From NCBI GenBank assembly GCA_001910725.1, contig MJGA01000005.1:434001-498000 (forward strand): 64,000 nt of DNA, in the 5' to 3' direction. This document shows positions 36,033 to 47,634 of this stretch, in pieces (positions within the stretch are counted from its first letter, which is position 1; every line of letters begins with the position of its first letter). The notes under the pieces were generated by a model. It saw only the letters and a program-made list of their open reading frames with translations. It made no database searches and was not told where the DNA came from. Position numbers and translations under genes: made by a program. Source of the stretch: Phanerodontia chrysosporium. Taxonomy: Eukaryota; Basidiomycota; Agaricomycetes; Polyporales; Phanerochaetaceae.

Positions 36033-39000
36033 TTATGGGGAATCAGTGTCTGAAGGAGTGCTCCACCCTGCGGGGAAGAACTTAATGGGTGATCTCGCTT
36101 GGGGCGCTACTATGCGCGGAGGGGTGGCCGGCGCGGATATATAGGGATGAAGCGGGACGGTATGCACTGTAGGCAGGTGGGGCAAGGAAGGCTGTGTAAT
36201 GGAACTGAAATGCCGGGAGCGAGGGTCATACGGATAGTCAGTCGAGGGTATAGGGAACGATACGTTCTTTGACAAGTCCCGGATGCGGCTCGCGCGGGAA
36301 TCCGTGGGATTGAGGACAATGTCTTTCCAAGCAGCGCCTGGCGAAGTCTCCGGCCTTCCATGAAGCGTGAGTGGCGTAGGGGTGTCGCAGAACTCGCCAG
36401 AGAGGTAGACGCGGCAGACGAGACTCCGAGAAGACGCTCGACGAGGCGTTCAGAGCTGTCTGAGGTGGCCTCACCAACGGGTTCTGGAGTTGGGACCCTC
36501 GTTAAGTGGGGATGCGTCTCTATGACAGACTCTGGACTGGTGAGCGGGGAGACCGGGGAGCTAAGACCGAGATGAGGCGTAGTAGGCCTGCTGATGTGGA
36601 AGCTGGCGGGTCGGTATATTGGGCTTCTGGCCCGGGTCATCGGGTAGCCATTCGCCTCGAGGTCGGAGTCTCCGTAGCTAAAGTACGGCGCACGATATAG
36701 CATAGGTGGCCGTGCGCTGGGTTGCATAGGAGCGAAAGTAGTCAAGACAGGCCCGTCCGATTCCTCGCTGCTAGAATAGTCCTACAAAACGGTCGCTATC
36801 AGTCAGACAGCCTCGCCAGTAGTGTGCACGGAGCCAACCTCGTCAGTGGTATAATACTCATCGGAATCGTTCTCCTCGCAAGGGTATTCCAGACTCGCAG
36901 ACAAGGGTTTGCTTGCTGGGCCACTGCGTTGTGCAGAGATGTCACTTTCCTCGGAATCAACGAGGCCGGTGGGCTTGGCCTCGCGCCGTAAACTAGACTG
37001 CCTCGATGAAGTGCCTTCAGCGATGTCAGATGGAGCCCAGCGACGCTTAGCGAAGTTCATTGGCGAGGGCTTGTAGGTCAACTTCGCCGCGCGGACCAGC
37101 GAATTCGTGAGACGAGGGGACGCATCGCTACCAGCTTGAGCGTCAACCTCATCGCGTTCGGTGTCACTGCTCCTTGAAGTAATGACGGCTGCGGGCGCAA
37201 GCTGGGTATCGGATGTCTTTCCGAGACTACTTGGTCCGATTGTCTCGTCGCCGTCCGCGGCCCATTTGCGACGAGCGAAAGAGATAGGATTGGGACGTAA
37301 GAGTGAACCCCTGCCCATGGCAAAGCGAGGCGTGAAACTAGGAGAGGCATCCGATGCGTCACTTTCGCTCATCCGGGCTTTCTTCCTGGGGGAGTCGTCG
37401 AGGTCGGAGGTGTCGGAAGAGCGCTTGAGAACAACATCCTCGAGAGCCTCCTCTCCGAACTCCACGTGCTCGATTCCTCCAGAGGCAAGGTCGGATGAGG
37501 GGTCATTCTCGCAATCTTCATCGTCATCTGCGTTGTCGTCTTCCACGAGGGTGGTGATGACAGGTTTCATGGCAGTCGGGCGGGGATTCATCGTATGTCC
37601 CATGGCAAATCTTTTGCGCACCGTGAATTGCTTACGCACGAAACGACCATTGGTAGACGCCTTCTTGCCAAAGCGGCCATTAGCGTCGCGAGGCTGCGCG
37701 GCGACAGCGAGACTCTTCGGCGTGATGTTTTTCGGCGAGACGGGTGTGATACCGGTGGGAGTGGTTGGCGACGCTGGCAACGCGGGAGGGGGATCAGGGC
37801 TATCCGGCACTGCGCTTAGAGAGGAAGTGGATGGAGGATACCGGCGCGGGGACACTCTTGTCGCTGGGGCATGAGGTTCACGTTCTCTCAGCTTGAGACT
37901 TGGTACTCGTGTCCTGCCGCTGCGCCTTCCATCCACCATCTCCTTGAATGCGCGCATCTCCTGCACCGTCTGCTTAGCCTTCTCGGCCATGGTCGGGCGG
38001 CGAGGTACGAATGTCGATCTCTGTTTCTTCGTAGGTCGGGTGTTCTCCTCATCGTGCTCCACGAGACGCTTGCGATTGTGAGCAGTGGTGCTGGTAAGCT
38101 TCTTGTTAACGGCGGCCAAAGCGCTATGAGTAATCTTCTTGGCCTGCATGGAGAACATCGGCTGAATTGGGGTGAAGGTCCTGCCATCCCCCGGAATGCG
38201 CTCCGGCCATTTGCGACCGTAGATGGCGAAGTGTCGCAAGCATCTTAACATGACGTATTAGCACTTCAAAACCACGGACAACCGAGTATTGCGACGCATA
38301 AACGCACCTAGGACAATCCGTCGTCGCATCCTTCTTAGGCCTGCCGCGTTTACCGGTCCTGCCGACGGTCAACCCCCATACAATCTCTGAATCAACAGCG
38401 ATCACGGGGAGAACGTTCCCACAAGTGGAGCACATTGGCAGAGGCTTCCCGTCCAGACCTCTCGGTGCATCGACTAGCTTCTTCTTCGAAAGAGTCGAGT
38501 CGAAGATGGGAGCGGAGACACGTGGTCTGAGATGGCGAGCTTCCGGTTCGTGAGACTCAATATCACGAACGTCGGATATGGACGTGGTAGTCGCACGACC
38601 CTTTCCTTTCTTGTCCTTGACGGGCGTGGAGAGGCGAGAACTGCCCGTAAGAGAGGATAGAGTATCGCCGGCAGAGCGCCGACGGGATGATGAGCGGACG
38701 CTGGTTGCAGCGCTATCGTTGGTGAGCGGTGGTGTAATCAGTTGTCGCGCGGCGGAAACAGATCGACCAGTGACCGTCTTGCTTGGGGCTCTGCTGGTGG
38801 CAGTACTGCTCGACGCATCTAGGGATGCCTCGCGGCCCTTCTGTGAACGAGTCGAGATGATAGACCTGTAGGGAGCAGCTGCAACGGACGCGCTGTCTGA
38901 GGCTTTCCTTGGGACAGGGGCAATGGGCGCAGAAGGCGTTTCGCGGCCCTTTCCCTTGCGCAAGGTGCGTCCTCGAGGCTCGCCTTCAGGTTCTGGCGTC

Positions 39001-40432
39001 ATCAGTCCGTGGTCGATTACCGCAGGCGACGGAATAGAGGACTGCGACGTAGGCAAGGACGTTAGATCGGATGCGGCCTCCGCGTCGGCCTCCTTGTCCA
39101 GCTCTATGGATGCTCCCTCCGGCATGACTGCGTATACGCCGCGTCGAGTGCGGCGTTCGTTGCAATTGATGGTCTCCGCGTCTGATTCATCCGTGGAATC
39201 GTCCGCCTGAGACGAGCTCTCATCGTCATCTATGCCGTCCTCTTGGCTCGAGCCGGAGCCAGTGTCAGACAAGTCCTCTTCTGCACCCTGGGGCGCATAT
39301 CCGCCTCTACCGTTCCTCTCGCATGTGGCGCAGAGGCAGTGTCGATTTTTACGACCAACTACGGACGTGTCAGAACGCGTGAACTGTCTGCGCGCGGAGT
39401 CACTCACAGTATCCCGGTCCGTAGTGAGCAGTGACTTCTTCCCCGACTGCAATCGGCTTAATGACGCGGAAGGTAATGTAACGGCCCTCGCGGAACAGTT
39501 CGACATTGTGATCACAGTCGTGCTAAGGCAACGAACATCAGTTCCGCCCCATTCGAGACGCCGCCGAAGGGGGTGTGACAAGACTCACGTTCACGAACCG
39601 CGCAGGACCCAAGAAAAGGTGATTCTTCTTGAGCTGGCGCGAGTGAATAACGCTGAAATCACGGCGAATCCCAGCGCCGTCGGCGTGCCTCTCGCCAGTC
39701 CGCTTTAGCTCCTTGTCCTCTTCCTCAGTCAAATCTGCCATGGAGCCCTTGAGTTCGGATATGACTGTACCGGGGGCGAGAGGTCGAGTGGCAAGGATGC
39801 ACAGTTCCGATTTCCCTGTCTGGTGCGAATAGCGGGAGGTGTGAGCTATTTCGATGGAGCCATTTGGAAGGTAGAGCTCGAAGTAGCGAGAGGCGTGACT
39901 AGAAGGCAAGGTTAGACGAACCATGCCTGTACTATACAGTACACGACATGACGCACGTAGCAAAGGCATTGATTTGTTTCTGATCGTAGCCGGAGGACTT
40001 CAGGAAATATTTCACACCGTTCAACCTGAGGGAGGCGCGAGTCAACGGCGAGCCAGGAGGCGATTTCGAATGACGTACGTGAGCAAGTCATCGACAGCCT
40101 GCCTGATCACAGTCTGCTGTGCACCCTTAGCTGCGACCATCTGGCGAGAACACGTCGAGGGGACGAATTGAGCTCGAACATTACCACGGGAGAGCGGCAT
40201 TACTCACCCTGCGCACAATCTCGAGAAGATCGTCCGCGTTGGTTTTCGGAAGCTTTCGGGAGGGGTCCATTTTGTGCACGACGAGGGGGACGTCACCAGT
40301 GCCGAGCTTCTCAACGAGGAGATGGCTGAGAAAGTCATCGTCTCGGGAGAGGTCGCGCATGTTCATTATCTTGGTTGGTTTCCATACTGCTTTCGACGAG
40401 GATGCGCTCGTGCTCGCCGCTGCGGGTGCCAT
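36033..40432 (-). CDS. SET9: Histone H4 lysine-20 methyltransferase, Set9/SUV4-20 type
   Basis: Exons 40208-40432, 40079-40140, 39957-40025, 39589-39898, 39408-39522, 38308-39358, 36839-38243 and 36033-36781, about 1328 residues. The N-terminal helical region (MNMRDLSRDDDFLSHLLVEK) and SET domain (about 120-300) hold the FVNHDCDHN cofactor motif, AVGEEVTAHYGPGYFG and a post-SET cluster CLCATCERNGRGGY. This combination is specific to SUV4-20/Set9, which methylates H4K20 for DNA-damage checkpoint binding. A third block (CSTCG, then CPRCLRHFAIYGRKW, near residue 600) looks like a zinc knuckle. The long C-terminal half is disordered. The donor of the last intron is ambiguous (three in-frame choices). 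One base is missing near 36323; with it the tail ends DTDSP. Confidence 0.93.
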
Positions 40433-41094
40433 CTGGCAGGACGAGGGCGATGGTGCGGAAGCTAGCACGAAGCGCAGGTCGTGGTGGAGAAAACAGGAGG
40501 TGGTACGTAGAAAGGTACAAGAGCAGCGATCACGAGAGACGCGGGGAGGTCGAACGCTGGGAAAACGGAAACTGGGTCGCGTGGCGGTCCCGCTCGCCCG
40601 GTCCTTATATCTCTCTCTCCGCAGATCTATAGCAGCCACTGCACAGCAAAACAAAACGGCGGCCTGAATACAAACGACGGAGTGGCCAGCGACCGAACAC
40701 AGGAAACAAAACTTTTGTTCTCGGTTGGAACCGAGCCTGGGGCCCTGCATGACCAGCCTCGCACAGCTCTCATTCGAATCAAGACGTAATCGTCCATCCA
40801 CCACAGCATCCTCTCACATCTCACTCCCTCCGGCGGCGGCCGCATCCAATATGTGATGGTGATAGTACAGCTGGAGCGATGGGGGCATGCATTGCGACAG
40901 AACATGGGGGAGGACATAGTCTCATACAATAAAAGCGGAAGGGAAAGGGAGGGTCATTCGAGGTCATAGCTGCCAATTTTGCCCACGCCCGAATCGGTGC
41001 CAGCCCATGCGCCACCACCGTCCAAATGCCTCGACCCCCGAGCAAGGGAGGATGTGGCGTAGTACAGAGCGAAAGCAAGTCCACACAGGTTTGT
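40433..41094. other. Intergenic, no gene seen
   Basis: SET9 promoter and leader plus the 3' flank of RPS8. A 205-codon open frame running through the SET9 start region is its in-frame upstream extension and has no support as coding. Confidence 0.55.
40604..40611 (-). promoter_or_regulatory. TATA-like box of SET9
   Basis: GATATAAG on the minus strand, about 170 bases before the SET9 start codon. Confidence 0.35.
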
Positions 41095-42075
41095 TTATGC
41101 TGCGTGGGCGTGCTTCTGCTTACCGGTCCTGATCTTCCTGAGGTAGAACTGTTTGCACGTCTCAGCGTCAACCCTCCTTGCGATACCACACCACATACCT
41201 CGAGCTCCTTGCCCTCAAGAATGTAACCGTCCGCGCGGCCGGACTGGCCTGGCCGGCTGGAGATGCAAGCGTAGAGACGACCAGCAGCGAACTGAGTCTC
41301 GAGGAGAGGGTCAATCTTAGCGTCTGCAGGCAGCTAGTCAGCAGCTGCATCGGTCGTAACGACTGAAATGAAGCGTACCCTTGCGCTTCTCCTCCAAATG
41401 GCGCTGAGCGTGGTTCGACAGCTTTTTCTCCTCAGCAGCCTCAGCAGTCTCCTTCTTCGCACCCTTCTTGGTCACGGGCTGAGCGTACTATTTGGGCGAC
41501 CGACCATCAGTACCAGGGGCACGATCCGTTCAAGAGGAATTACGCACGTGAGCCTCATACCACTGACGGAAGGGGGTCGCATCGACCTGAACGATAGCGC
41601 TCTTCACGAGGGTGTTCGTGCGAACAAGCTCGTTGTTCGAGGCGTTGTAAACCTGATATCCCATACTGAGCGATCCCGCCCCAAATCGTCAAAACTTCCG
41701 TTCTACGCACGACAGTGAGGATACGGGTCTTGCGGGTGGTGTGCTCGCTGGCCCAGGCGAAGTTACCGGTCTCTAGACGAAGGGCGCGGTACTTGAGGTT
41801 TCCTCCACGGACACGAACAGTGTGGATGCGCTTGGGGCCGAGCTTGGTGTTGGCGGGCTGACGGCCGAGCTCGAACTTGCGCTTCTTGCGGTAGTGAGGG
41901 CGCTGAGCACCCGTAGCCGAACGTTTGTGCCGGGAGGAACGGGAGATACCTACAAGTCAAGAGGGCGACCATACGGCGTATCGACAAGCAGCACATCAAA
42001 CGAATCGCAGAGAAACCATGGTTAGCTTTCGTATCCACCAGAAATCGTTCAAACGACCGGCAGCAACGCACCCAT
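41095..42075 (-). CDS. RPS8: 40S ribosomal protein S8 (eS8)
   Basis: Exons 42072-42075, 41711-41949, 41548-41652, 41379-41487, 41199-41323 and 41095-41148, about 211 residues. The start ATG and one G form a 4-base first coding exon, spliced to [15 protein letters not shown], the invariant eS8 start. [45 protein letters not shown] and [18 protein letters not shown] follow. It is a structural component of the small ribosomal subunit, intact in all phases. Confidence 0.98.
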
Positions 42076-42692
42076 GTCGAGAGTCTTGAGGCTTGAGGAC
42101 AGTCGCCGCCTAGGCTGTTTTGGTGGATAGCGCGATTACAGTTCACTGATTAAGGTTTGATGCATTCAGACTCCGATCAAATTGTTGTTCCCACGCTCTT
42201 CCCCTCCGCGCCGCATCGTGCAACGACGACGCAGCCCTACGCAGTGTCAGTCTGCGGTAGGCTCTGGATCGGTTATACGACGTCTCACTTTCCCATACTG
42301 CTCTTGAGTTTCGCCTTATATCGCGTCGGCTTCTCCTCGTGGCCGTCCACGACATCGCAGGCTGACCCGGTGGCTACGCATATCCTCAAATATTCCCTCG
42401 CAACACTCTTCTTCTTGCAAACGTGCCTCCTATGTACTCGGCGAGGGCAGAAATAGTAATCCTCGGTGGCGACTAAGTAGCAGTCTGGGCTTGTGATCGC
42501 ATGTCTCAATTGGCTATATTGCACCGTATACTTCTGGACCAGGGGTCATGCAAGTCTGGAAATCTACCGTTCCCCAGACTGTAGACTTAGCCAACATGTG
42601 CAATGTCATTCCGACAATCTCATTCCACACGCTACGTAACATATGTGGGCTCATGGCTTATTACAGAGGTGACGATAATCGACAGGATGGGC
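42076..42692. other. Intergenic, no gene seen
   Basis: RPS8 promoter and the 3' flank of the P450 gene. A 99-codon plus-strand frame has no ATG-based support or motif. Confidence 0.55.
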
Positions 42693-44868
42693 TCATTCCT
42701 TTCGCGGCTTGAGCTTCACGTACAACGGCCCCCGGACGGTCGTATAAGCATCTCTGAGCCCCTTCTCGTAGTCACAGATATTCATCCTCTCGGATAGCGA
42801 TAAGTCGAACCTGCGGAAAAGACCGCATGCGACTGCGCGTAACTCGACCATCGCTAGGTTCTTGCCGGCGCATTGTTGAGGACCGACGGAAAAGGGCATG
42901 AACGCACCGCGGTTGGTGCGCACCTCTCCCTTACCGATGACGTCGCCGTTGGGCAAGACATACGCATCCTGTTCAAGCCACCTGTCTGGCCAGAACGTAT
43001 CAGGGATCGGCGAGAAGTCTTGCAAGTTGCGGTGCACGGAGTAGTGGTGCACGGAGACGTCTACGCCCTCGGGAACGAAGCTGGGCAATTGGTCAGATTC
43101 ACACAGAGACTGATCGCGCATGCTCGGACTTACTATCCCGCGATGATAGCTCCAGATCCAGCGGTGACCGACCGTTGTAGGCCAGTGAGGACGGGGGGCA
43201 ACAAGCGCAGAGTCTCGTTTCTAGATTTTTGATTAACGCAGGCACGTCGCTTCGAAATAGCAGACTTACATGCAGGCGTTCAGATACGGCATCTCTGCTT
43301 GGCGAGACAGGTCGTCAAGCTCACTTCCCAGGGTGGGATAGGCTTCCTCGATCTCCTGCCGTAGCCTCTGTAGGCTGTCCGGGTGCGTGAGTAAATAGTA
43401 GCAGAGGTGGGTTAGAGCTGTCGCGGCGGTATCGGACCCGGCAACGATGGCGAGGACACCCTCAGATATGCATTCGTCGCGGGTGAGCTCCGATTTAGAC
43501 GAATCATCCTCATTCAACTGTCCACTAATGTGAGCAAACGTACTACCGCTTATGGCTTGTGGGGGTGTAACTTACCAAGTAGTAGTACAAGTCCTTCACC
43601 CCGGATCCCTCGGAGGTAAGACGGGCCATAGCGCTGTCATCGCTGATCTTTTGCATCTTTAACACCTCCGGAGGAGGCTTCATGAGACGTATGATTGGCA
43701 CGCTCCATGGAATCTGGGATGACCACGAGACAATACTGGGGAACGTTAGTCTTTGACAAGAGACCAGCCACAAGACGGCTCACGTAAGGCATTTGTCCAT
43801 AGTATGCCAGTAATCATTGACGTCTCTACCTTCTTCAACATGCCCCATTCGCGACCAAACCTGCAGGTATTGTGAGACAAACGTTGGCACCGCATGCTTG
43901 AAACAACATACACCATTCGGCCCATGAAATCGAACCTAAAAGAACGAATTATGGCATGCTCAGCAGTTAGGATTACTGCTACTTACCCGTAGAAGCTCAT
44001 CCAGTCCGAGATATTAACGTCGTTATGGATACGCTTGGAAAGCTCCCGAGGAGCTGAGAGGCTGTGGAACTGACAATTGGCTCGTAACTCTTGATGGCGG
44101 CGCTGTTCATAGCCTTGTTCCACGGTCTCCTTCGTCGCGCGTGCTCTTTAAAGTCACGGACTCCATCCAATTGGACGACGCCGGCAAGATTCGTCCGCGC
44201 CACGTAGTCTGCAATTTGTGTTCAACGTCAGTATTGAGTCCCACACAGTTGTCTTGAGAGACACGTACAAGGACCCTTGGGCATCGTTTTATCGGCGTAT
44301 ATGGTTTGTATAGCGTCGCTCCGATTGAAGGAAAGTTCATTCGGTCCTGTATGCAGAATCAGAATGAAGCGCAACGGTGAGGCGCGGGCTAAGTACTTAC
44401 CGATGCGCACCACGTCGCCATACTTGCTGTGCAGCGCTCGCACATCTTCATGCGCACGGCCCTTTGCAGTCAAATACGCAAGATATAATTTCGAGATCTT
44501 TGCCGCCAGGGGCCCAGGGTAGTTCGCGAGAGGGTGAAATGGGGAGATGCGGTACACCACTGTTGCGGAAGCCATAACGAGCCAGTAGAAAAGGGCGTAG
44601 CCACATTCTTGAGCGACAGAGATACGATGGATTGCTTGTAGCAGCGCAAGCAGAGCGGCGGGTACGACAAGCAGCAGGCAGAAGTGATAGAGCGGGTGCA
44701 CAGGCTTGTTCAGGTATTTGTGATATAGAGCATAACAAGCCTGTTATGCGTGTTCAGCTACAGCTTGTCATTCTCGTAATAACAAGCACTCACAACGGCT
44801 GCCCAGCCCATCACAGATGCTGGATGGCTGCGTCGAAAGACGTCTTGCGCCAACTGTAGCAATGCCAT
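42693..44868 (-). CDS. Microsomal cytochrome P450 monooxygenase
   Basis: Ten exons: 44794-44868, 44401-44740, 44269-44346, 43987-44208, 43914-43935, 43784-43860, 43576-43735, 43270-43517, 43134-43220 and 42693-43080, about 565 residues. Two N-terminal hydrophobic segments (LYHFCLLLVVPAALLALLQA and FYWLVMASATVV) anchor it to the ER. The proline-rich hinge PLANYPGPLAAK, I-helix AGSDTAAT, ExxR (NETLRL), PDRW and heme loop FSVGPQQCAGKNLA with the cysteine ligand are all present. The long N-terminus and the RRRRPWNKAM block are typical of Agaricomycete P450s; the substrate is unknown and no metabolite cluster surrounds it. One base is missing near 44048, restoring LLRELSKRIHND. Confidence 0.94.
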
Positions 44869-45269
44869 GATTCCAGGGGACGATATCGCCCCCGGGTTGC
44901 GCTTTGGTGTTTAATACGGCCGCGAGATTGTGAGAGCACCATCAATACCGACGCCAAGCATCCCATGAATCATGCTGAGGATGTCTCGTATGTCAACCTT
45001 CGGGAGGTTCAGGACGTGCATAGCCAATAGTAGTGAGTTTGGGATTTTTGATGCGCTTGTCGCACCCCTTTCCGGCTTGGCCCTCGGAACATGAAGTGTT
45101 TCCGCGGAATCACTGGGATTTTAGTACGAGTTCTGAATTACCATGTTGCTCTGTGATTCACTTGTATGTAGGAAGAACGAGCAGTTGAATGAGCAGAGGC
45201 ACACTCCACGCCTGGGATTGACGCCACATGAGCTGATCATAATATTGCAAATGAGATGAATGCAAGCAA
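44869..45269. other. Intergenic, no gene seen
   Basis: P450 promoter and tRNA 5' flank. No supported exon. Confidence 0.55.
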
Positions 45270-45340
45270 GCATTAATGGGGTAGTGGTAACCTGGGTCGT
45301 TGCCATCGACCCGCCGGGGGTTCGATTCCCCCTTAATGCA
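45270..45340 (+). tRNA. tRNA-Gly (GCC)
   Basis: Folds as a 71-base cloverleaf: acceptor GCATTAA with TTAATGC plus discriminator A, D arm around GGTAGTGGTAACC, anticodon stem GGTCG/CGACC with loop TTGCCAT (anticodon GCC), variable CGCC, T stem GGGGG/CCCCC with TTCGATT. The internal B box GGTTCGATTCC is perfect. No intron. Confidence 0.95.
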
Positions 45341-45347
45341 TTTTTTT
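45341..45347 (+). terminator. RNA polymerase III terminator
   Basis: Run of seven T directly after the tRNA discriminator base, as expected for RNA polymerase III. Confidence 0.9.
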
Positions 45348-45541
45348 GTTCTGTAATGTTCGTCTTCGGATCCGACCTTTCATATCTCTTTTTCTTCCTT
45401 TGCGCAATCTTTAGCGGGGTAGCAGGTCATGCAGAACGCCAGCCAGACAGCCTATCCTTCAAATGCGGAAATGAGACATGTACAATATGACATCCTTATT
45501 CAGAATATGCGCACTGGAAAGGCCAGATGCCTCTGCCTAGT

Positions 45542-46935
45542 TTACTCCAGCGAAATCACACTCTTCCCTTTATTCCCACCGGTCTGCACCTCGTAGATCG
45601 CCTGTCCGACATGCTGAAGGCCCTTCTTGACGTCCTCTCTGTATTTGATCTTACTGTCCTTAATGAGGGGCGGGACTTCACGGTAAAAGGCGTCTTCGTA
45701 TTTAGGCAAGAGCGTGCCGACGATGAACCCAAAGACTTTCAAGTCGTGCGCTACGATCATGCCGAGATTCTTGACATGCGGACACTGTCCGTTATTATTC
45801 GAGATCATGCCGCACTCCTGAGCCTAGGGTCAGACGGACATGGGTAAAGGCCAGCTGATCTTACGCACGATGAAGCGAGCCTCCAGGGCTGAATTGGCAA
45901 GGGCTGCGTCGAGGGACTCACCACCAACGTTATCCCAATAGCTGGTGCGCAGCGCATCGTTAGTAGAAAAGTTACAGATGGTCGCGCACACTAACATGTT
46001 AATGGGCCCTCTTTCTGGAGCATCTCGCTCGTATTGGTGGTCTTGTAGTTAAAGACGACATCGGCGCCACATTCTTTGGCGAATTGGAGTTTATCGTCTG
46101 AGCCTGCTGAGGCTATGACCTTGCATCCGGCCGCCTTTGCCAGCTGAATGACGAAAGAGCCGACGGGACCTGTAGGGCCGATTCCAGCTAGTTCGCAGAC
46201 AAAGGGCCTGTCTCAACATACCGCCTGCTGCCGTCACGAAGCACACGTCGCCTTTCTTCGGCGACGCGTACTCCTTCCATCCCATCCACGCGGTCTGGCC
46301 TGCCATTCCGGTAGTGCCGCAATACACGGTCCATGGCAGCTTCTCCTCATTCGTTAGAATGTAGACGTCATTCATGTCAGGGACGACGGAAAACTCCTGA
46401 AACGCTGCGCAGACTCAGCAAGGACTCGCGACGGTGGAGAGTGACGACCCTTACAAAGGTCTCTGCGGTGGAAGTAGTCGCCTGATTTAATGGCAGGGTT
46501 CTCTGAACGGATCACTCGTCCAACTCCGTAGTTCACGAGACTGTGATTTCGTCAGATCAGCTAACTGGCCATTACCTCCATACTCACGGCTCGCCGATCA
46601 GAAAGGGAGTCTGAGTAAAGCTGAGTCGCCAGTTATAACGGGTCAGGGCAAGGTTTTTCTCTTACGAATCGTTGCACGATATGAGGCTCCCGCATCCTGC
46701 TTCTCATGTATGGGTCGATAGAGAAGGCCACGGCTTGAGCGAGAAATCCGCCATCAAGTGGGACGTTGTCGAGATCGATAGTCTCGGACTCATCATACTT
46801 CACCGACCGCTGAGGGTCAGGAAGACCTCACAGCGAAGACGGCTGTCAGTCACACCCTTCGTCTAGTCGAGAGAGAGAGCGCTCACCATTTGGGATCTCG
46901 ACAAAGATCACACGCGCGTTTCTCACTGGGGCCAT
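45542..46935 (-). CDS. NADP-dependent medium-chain reductase, prostaglandin/leukotriene reductase type
   Basis: Exons 46887-46935, 46666-46826, 46588-46610, 46455-46540, 46222-46404, 45996-46187, 45869-45941 and 45542-45823, about 349 residues. Zinc-free MDR: no catalytic zinc ligands; the family markers are FSIDPYMRSRMR, VTAAGAGIGPTGPVGSFV (nucleotide loop, slightly changed from AxxGxxG), FNYKTT, GPINIYWDNVGGE and the C-terminal FGFIVG. Relatives reduce alpha,beta-unsaturated ketones or aldehydes with NADPH. One C is missing near 46004-46006 (GPINI). It is divergent from CPA1 across 560 bases and has no evident metabolic link to it. Confidence 0.93.
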
Positions 46936-47495
46936 GGCTCTGATGCTGGGGACGTCAAGAAGGTCTGCTGGTCATCGTCTTTTATACACGCGATCTCGGA
47001 ATACACTCGATACTCGGGCAGGTGGGTTTAGTCATCGTTCTACAGGAAACGTGGTCAGCAATACCCAGCTACAGAGGACTGTGAAACGACTACTTGAAAC
47101 GGACTTCGGGAATTCTTCAGGCCACAGCTTCAAGTGAGTAGTGTCCACGCCATGACTTAGGCCTAATAGCGAGAGCGGGCGCCGGCGTTTGTCGGATCCT
47201 CATCGTTGTTCGGGGCATGCCCGCCATTTACAGAGAAGGAAAATATGAAAGCATGCGTTGTGCTATTCGACCCGACGCGCAGGACGGCGGACGTTGGTGA
47301 GAACATGAGCCCAGCGCGTCGAGGCGGGGTGGGGTGGGAAGCGATAAGGCGGAATGATGTCGCTTGAGCCACGCGAGCAAAAATTTGGGAGGACGTGCGT
47401 TCGCGTTGACTCAACCTTGACTCACACCACCACCCCCTCGCCTTCAGCAGCCAGCTCAGCTGACCCCATCTTTCTCTGAGCGACACCGCTCGTCT
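46936..47495. other. Divergent promoter region between the reductase and CPA1
   Basis: No coding exon seen. It contains a CT-rich stretch close to the CPA1 leader, as is common near fungal transcription starts. Confidence 0.5.
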
Positions 47496-47620
47496 ATGCC
47501 ATTCACGCAAAGCACTCGAGACGAGTAAGCAACCTCCTTTGCACGTTCGATACCCCAGTTACTTATACCCACTCTCGCAGTTACCTCAGTGACCTTGTTT
47601 TCTCGCTCCTCAGTCATTAA
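47496..47620 (+). CDS. Upstream ORF: arginine attenuator-like peptide, split by an intron
   Basis: Two exons, 47496-47524 and 47581-47620 (intron GTAAGC...CAG, 56 bases), encode 22 residues ending 14 bases before the CPA1 ATG. The C-terminal half reads RDDYLSDLVFSLLSH. In the arginine attenuator peptides of Neurospora arg-2 and yeast CPA1 the core is QDYLSDHLW; DYLSD, including the essential aspartate, is identical and the tryptophan is replaced by phenylalanine. Those peptides stall ribosomes when arginine is high and lower CPA1 translation. Length and location both fit. Unspliced RNA would give only ten residues. Position, core motif and flanking gene agree; stalling activity is inferred. 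Confidence 0.8.
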
Positions 47621-47634
47621 AACTGCTCGACAGG

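Noticed and set aside
41323..41379. Apparent phase break between RPS8 exons 4 and 5
   Set aside because: Recounting the CCC run shows exon 4 ends AAG G and joins AC GCT in phase.
45270..45490. 76-codon open frame overlapping the tRNA
   Set aside because: The cloverleaf, B box and T run explain the conserved part; the frame has no motif.
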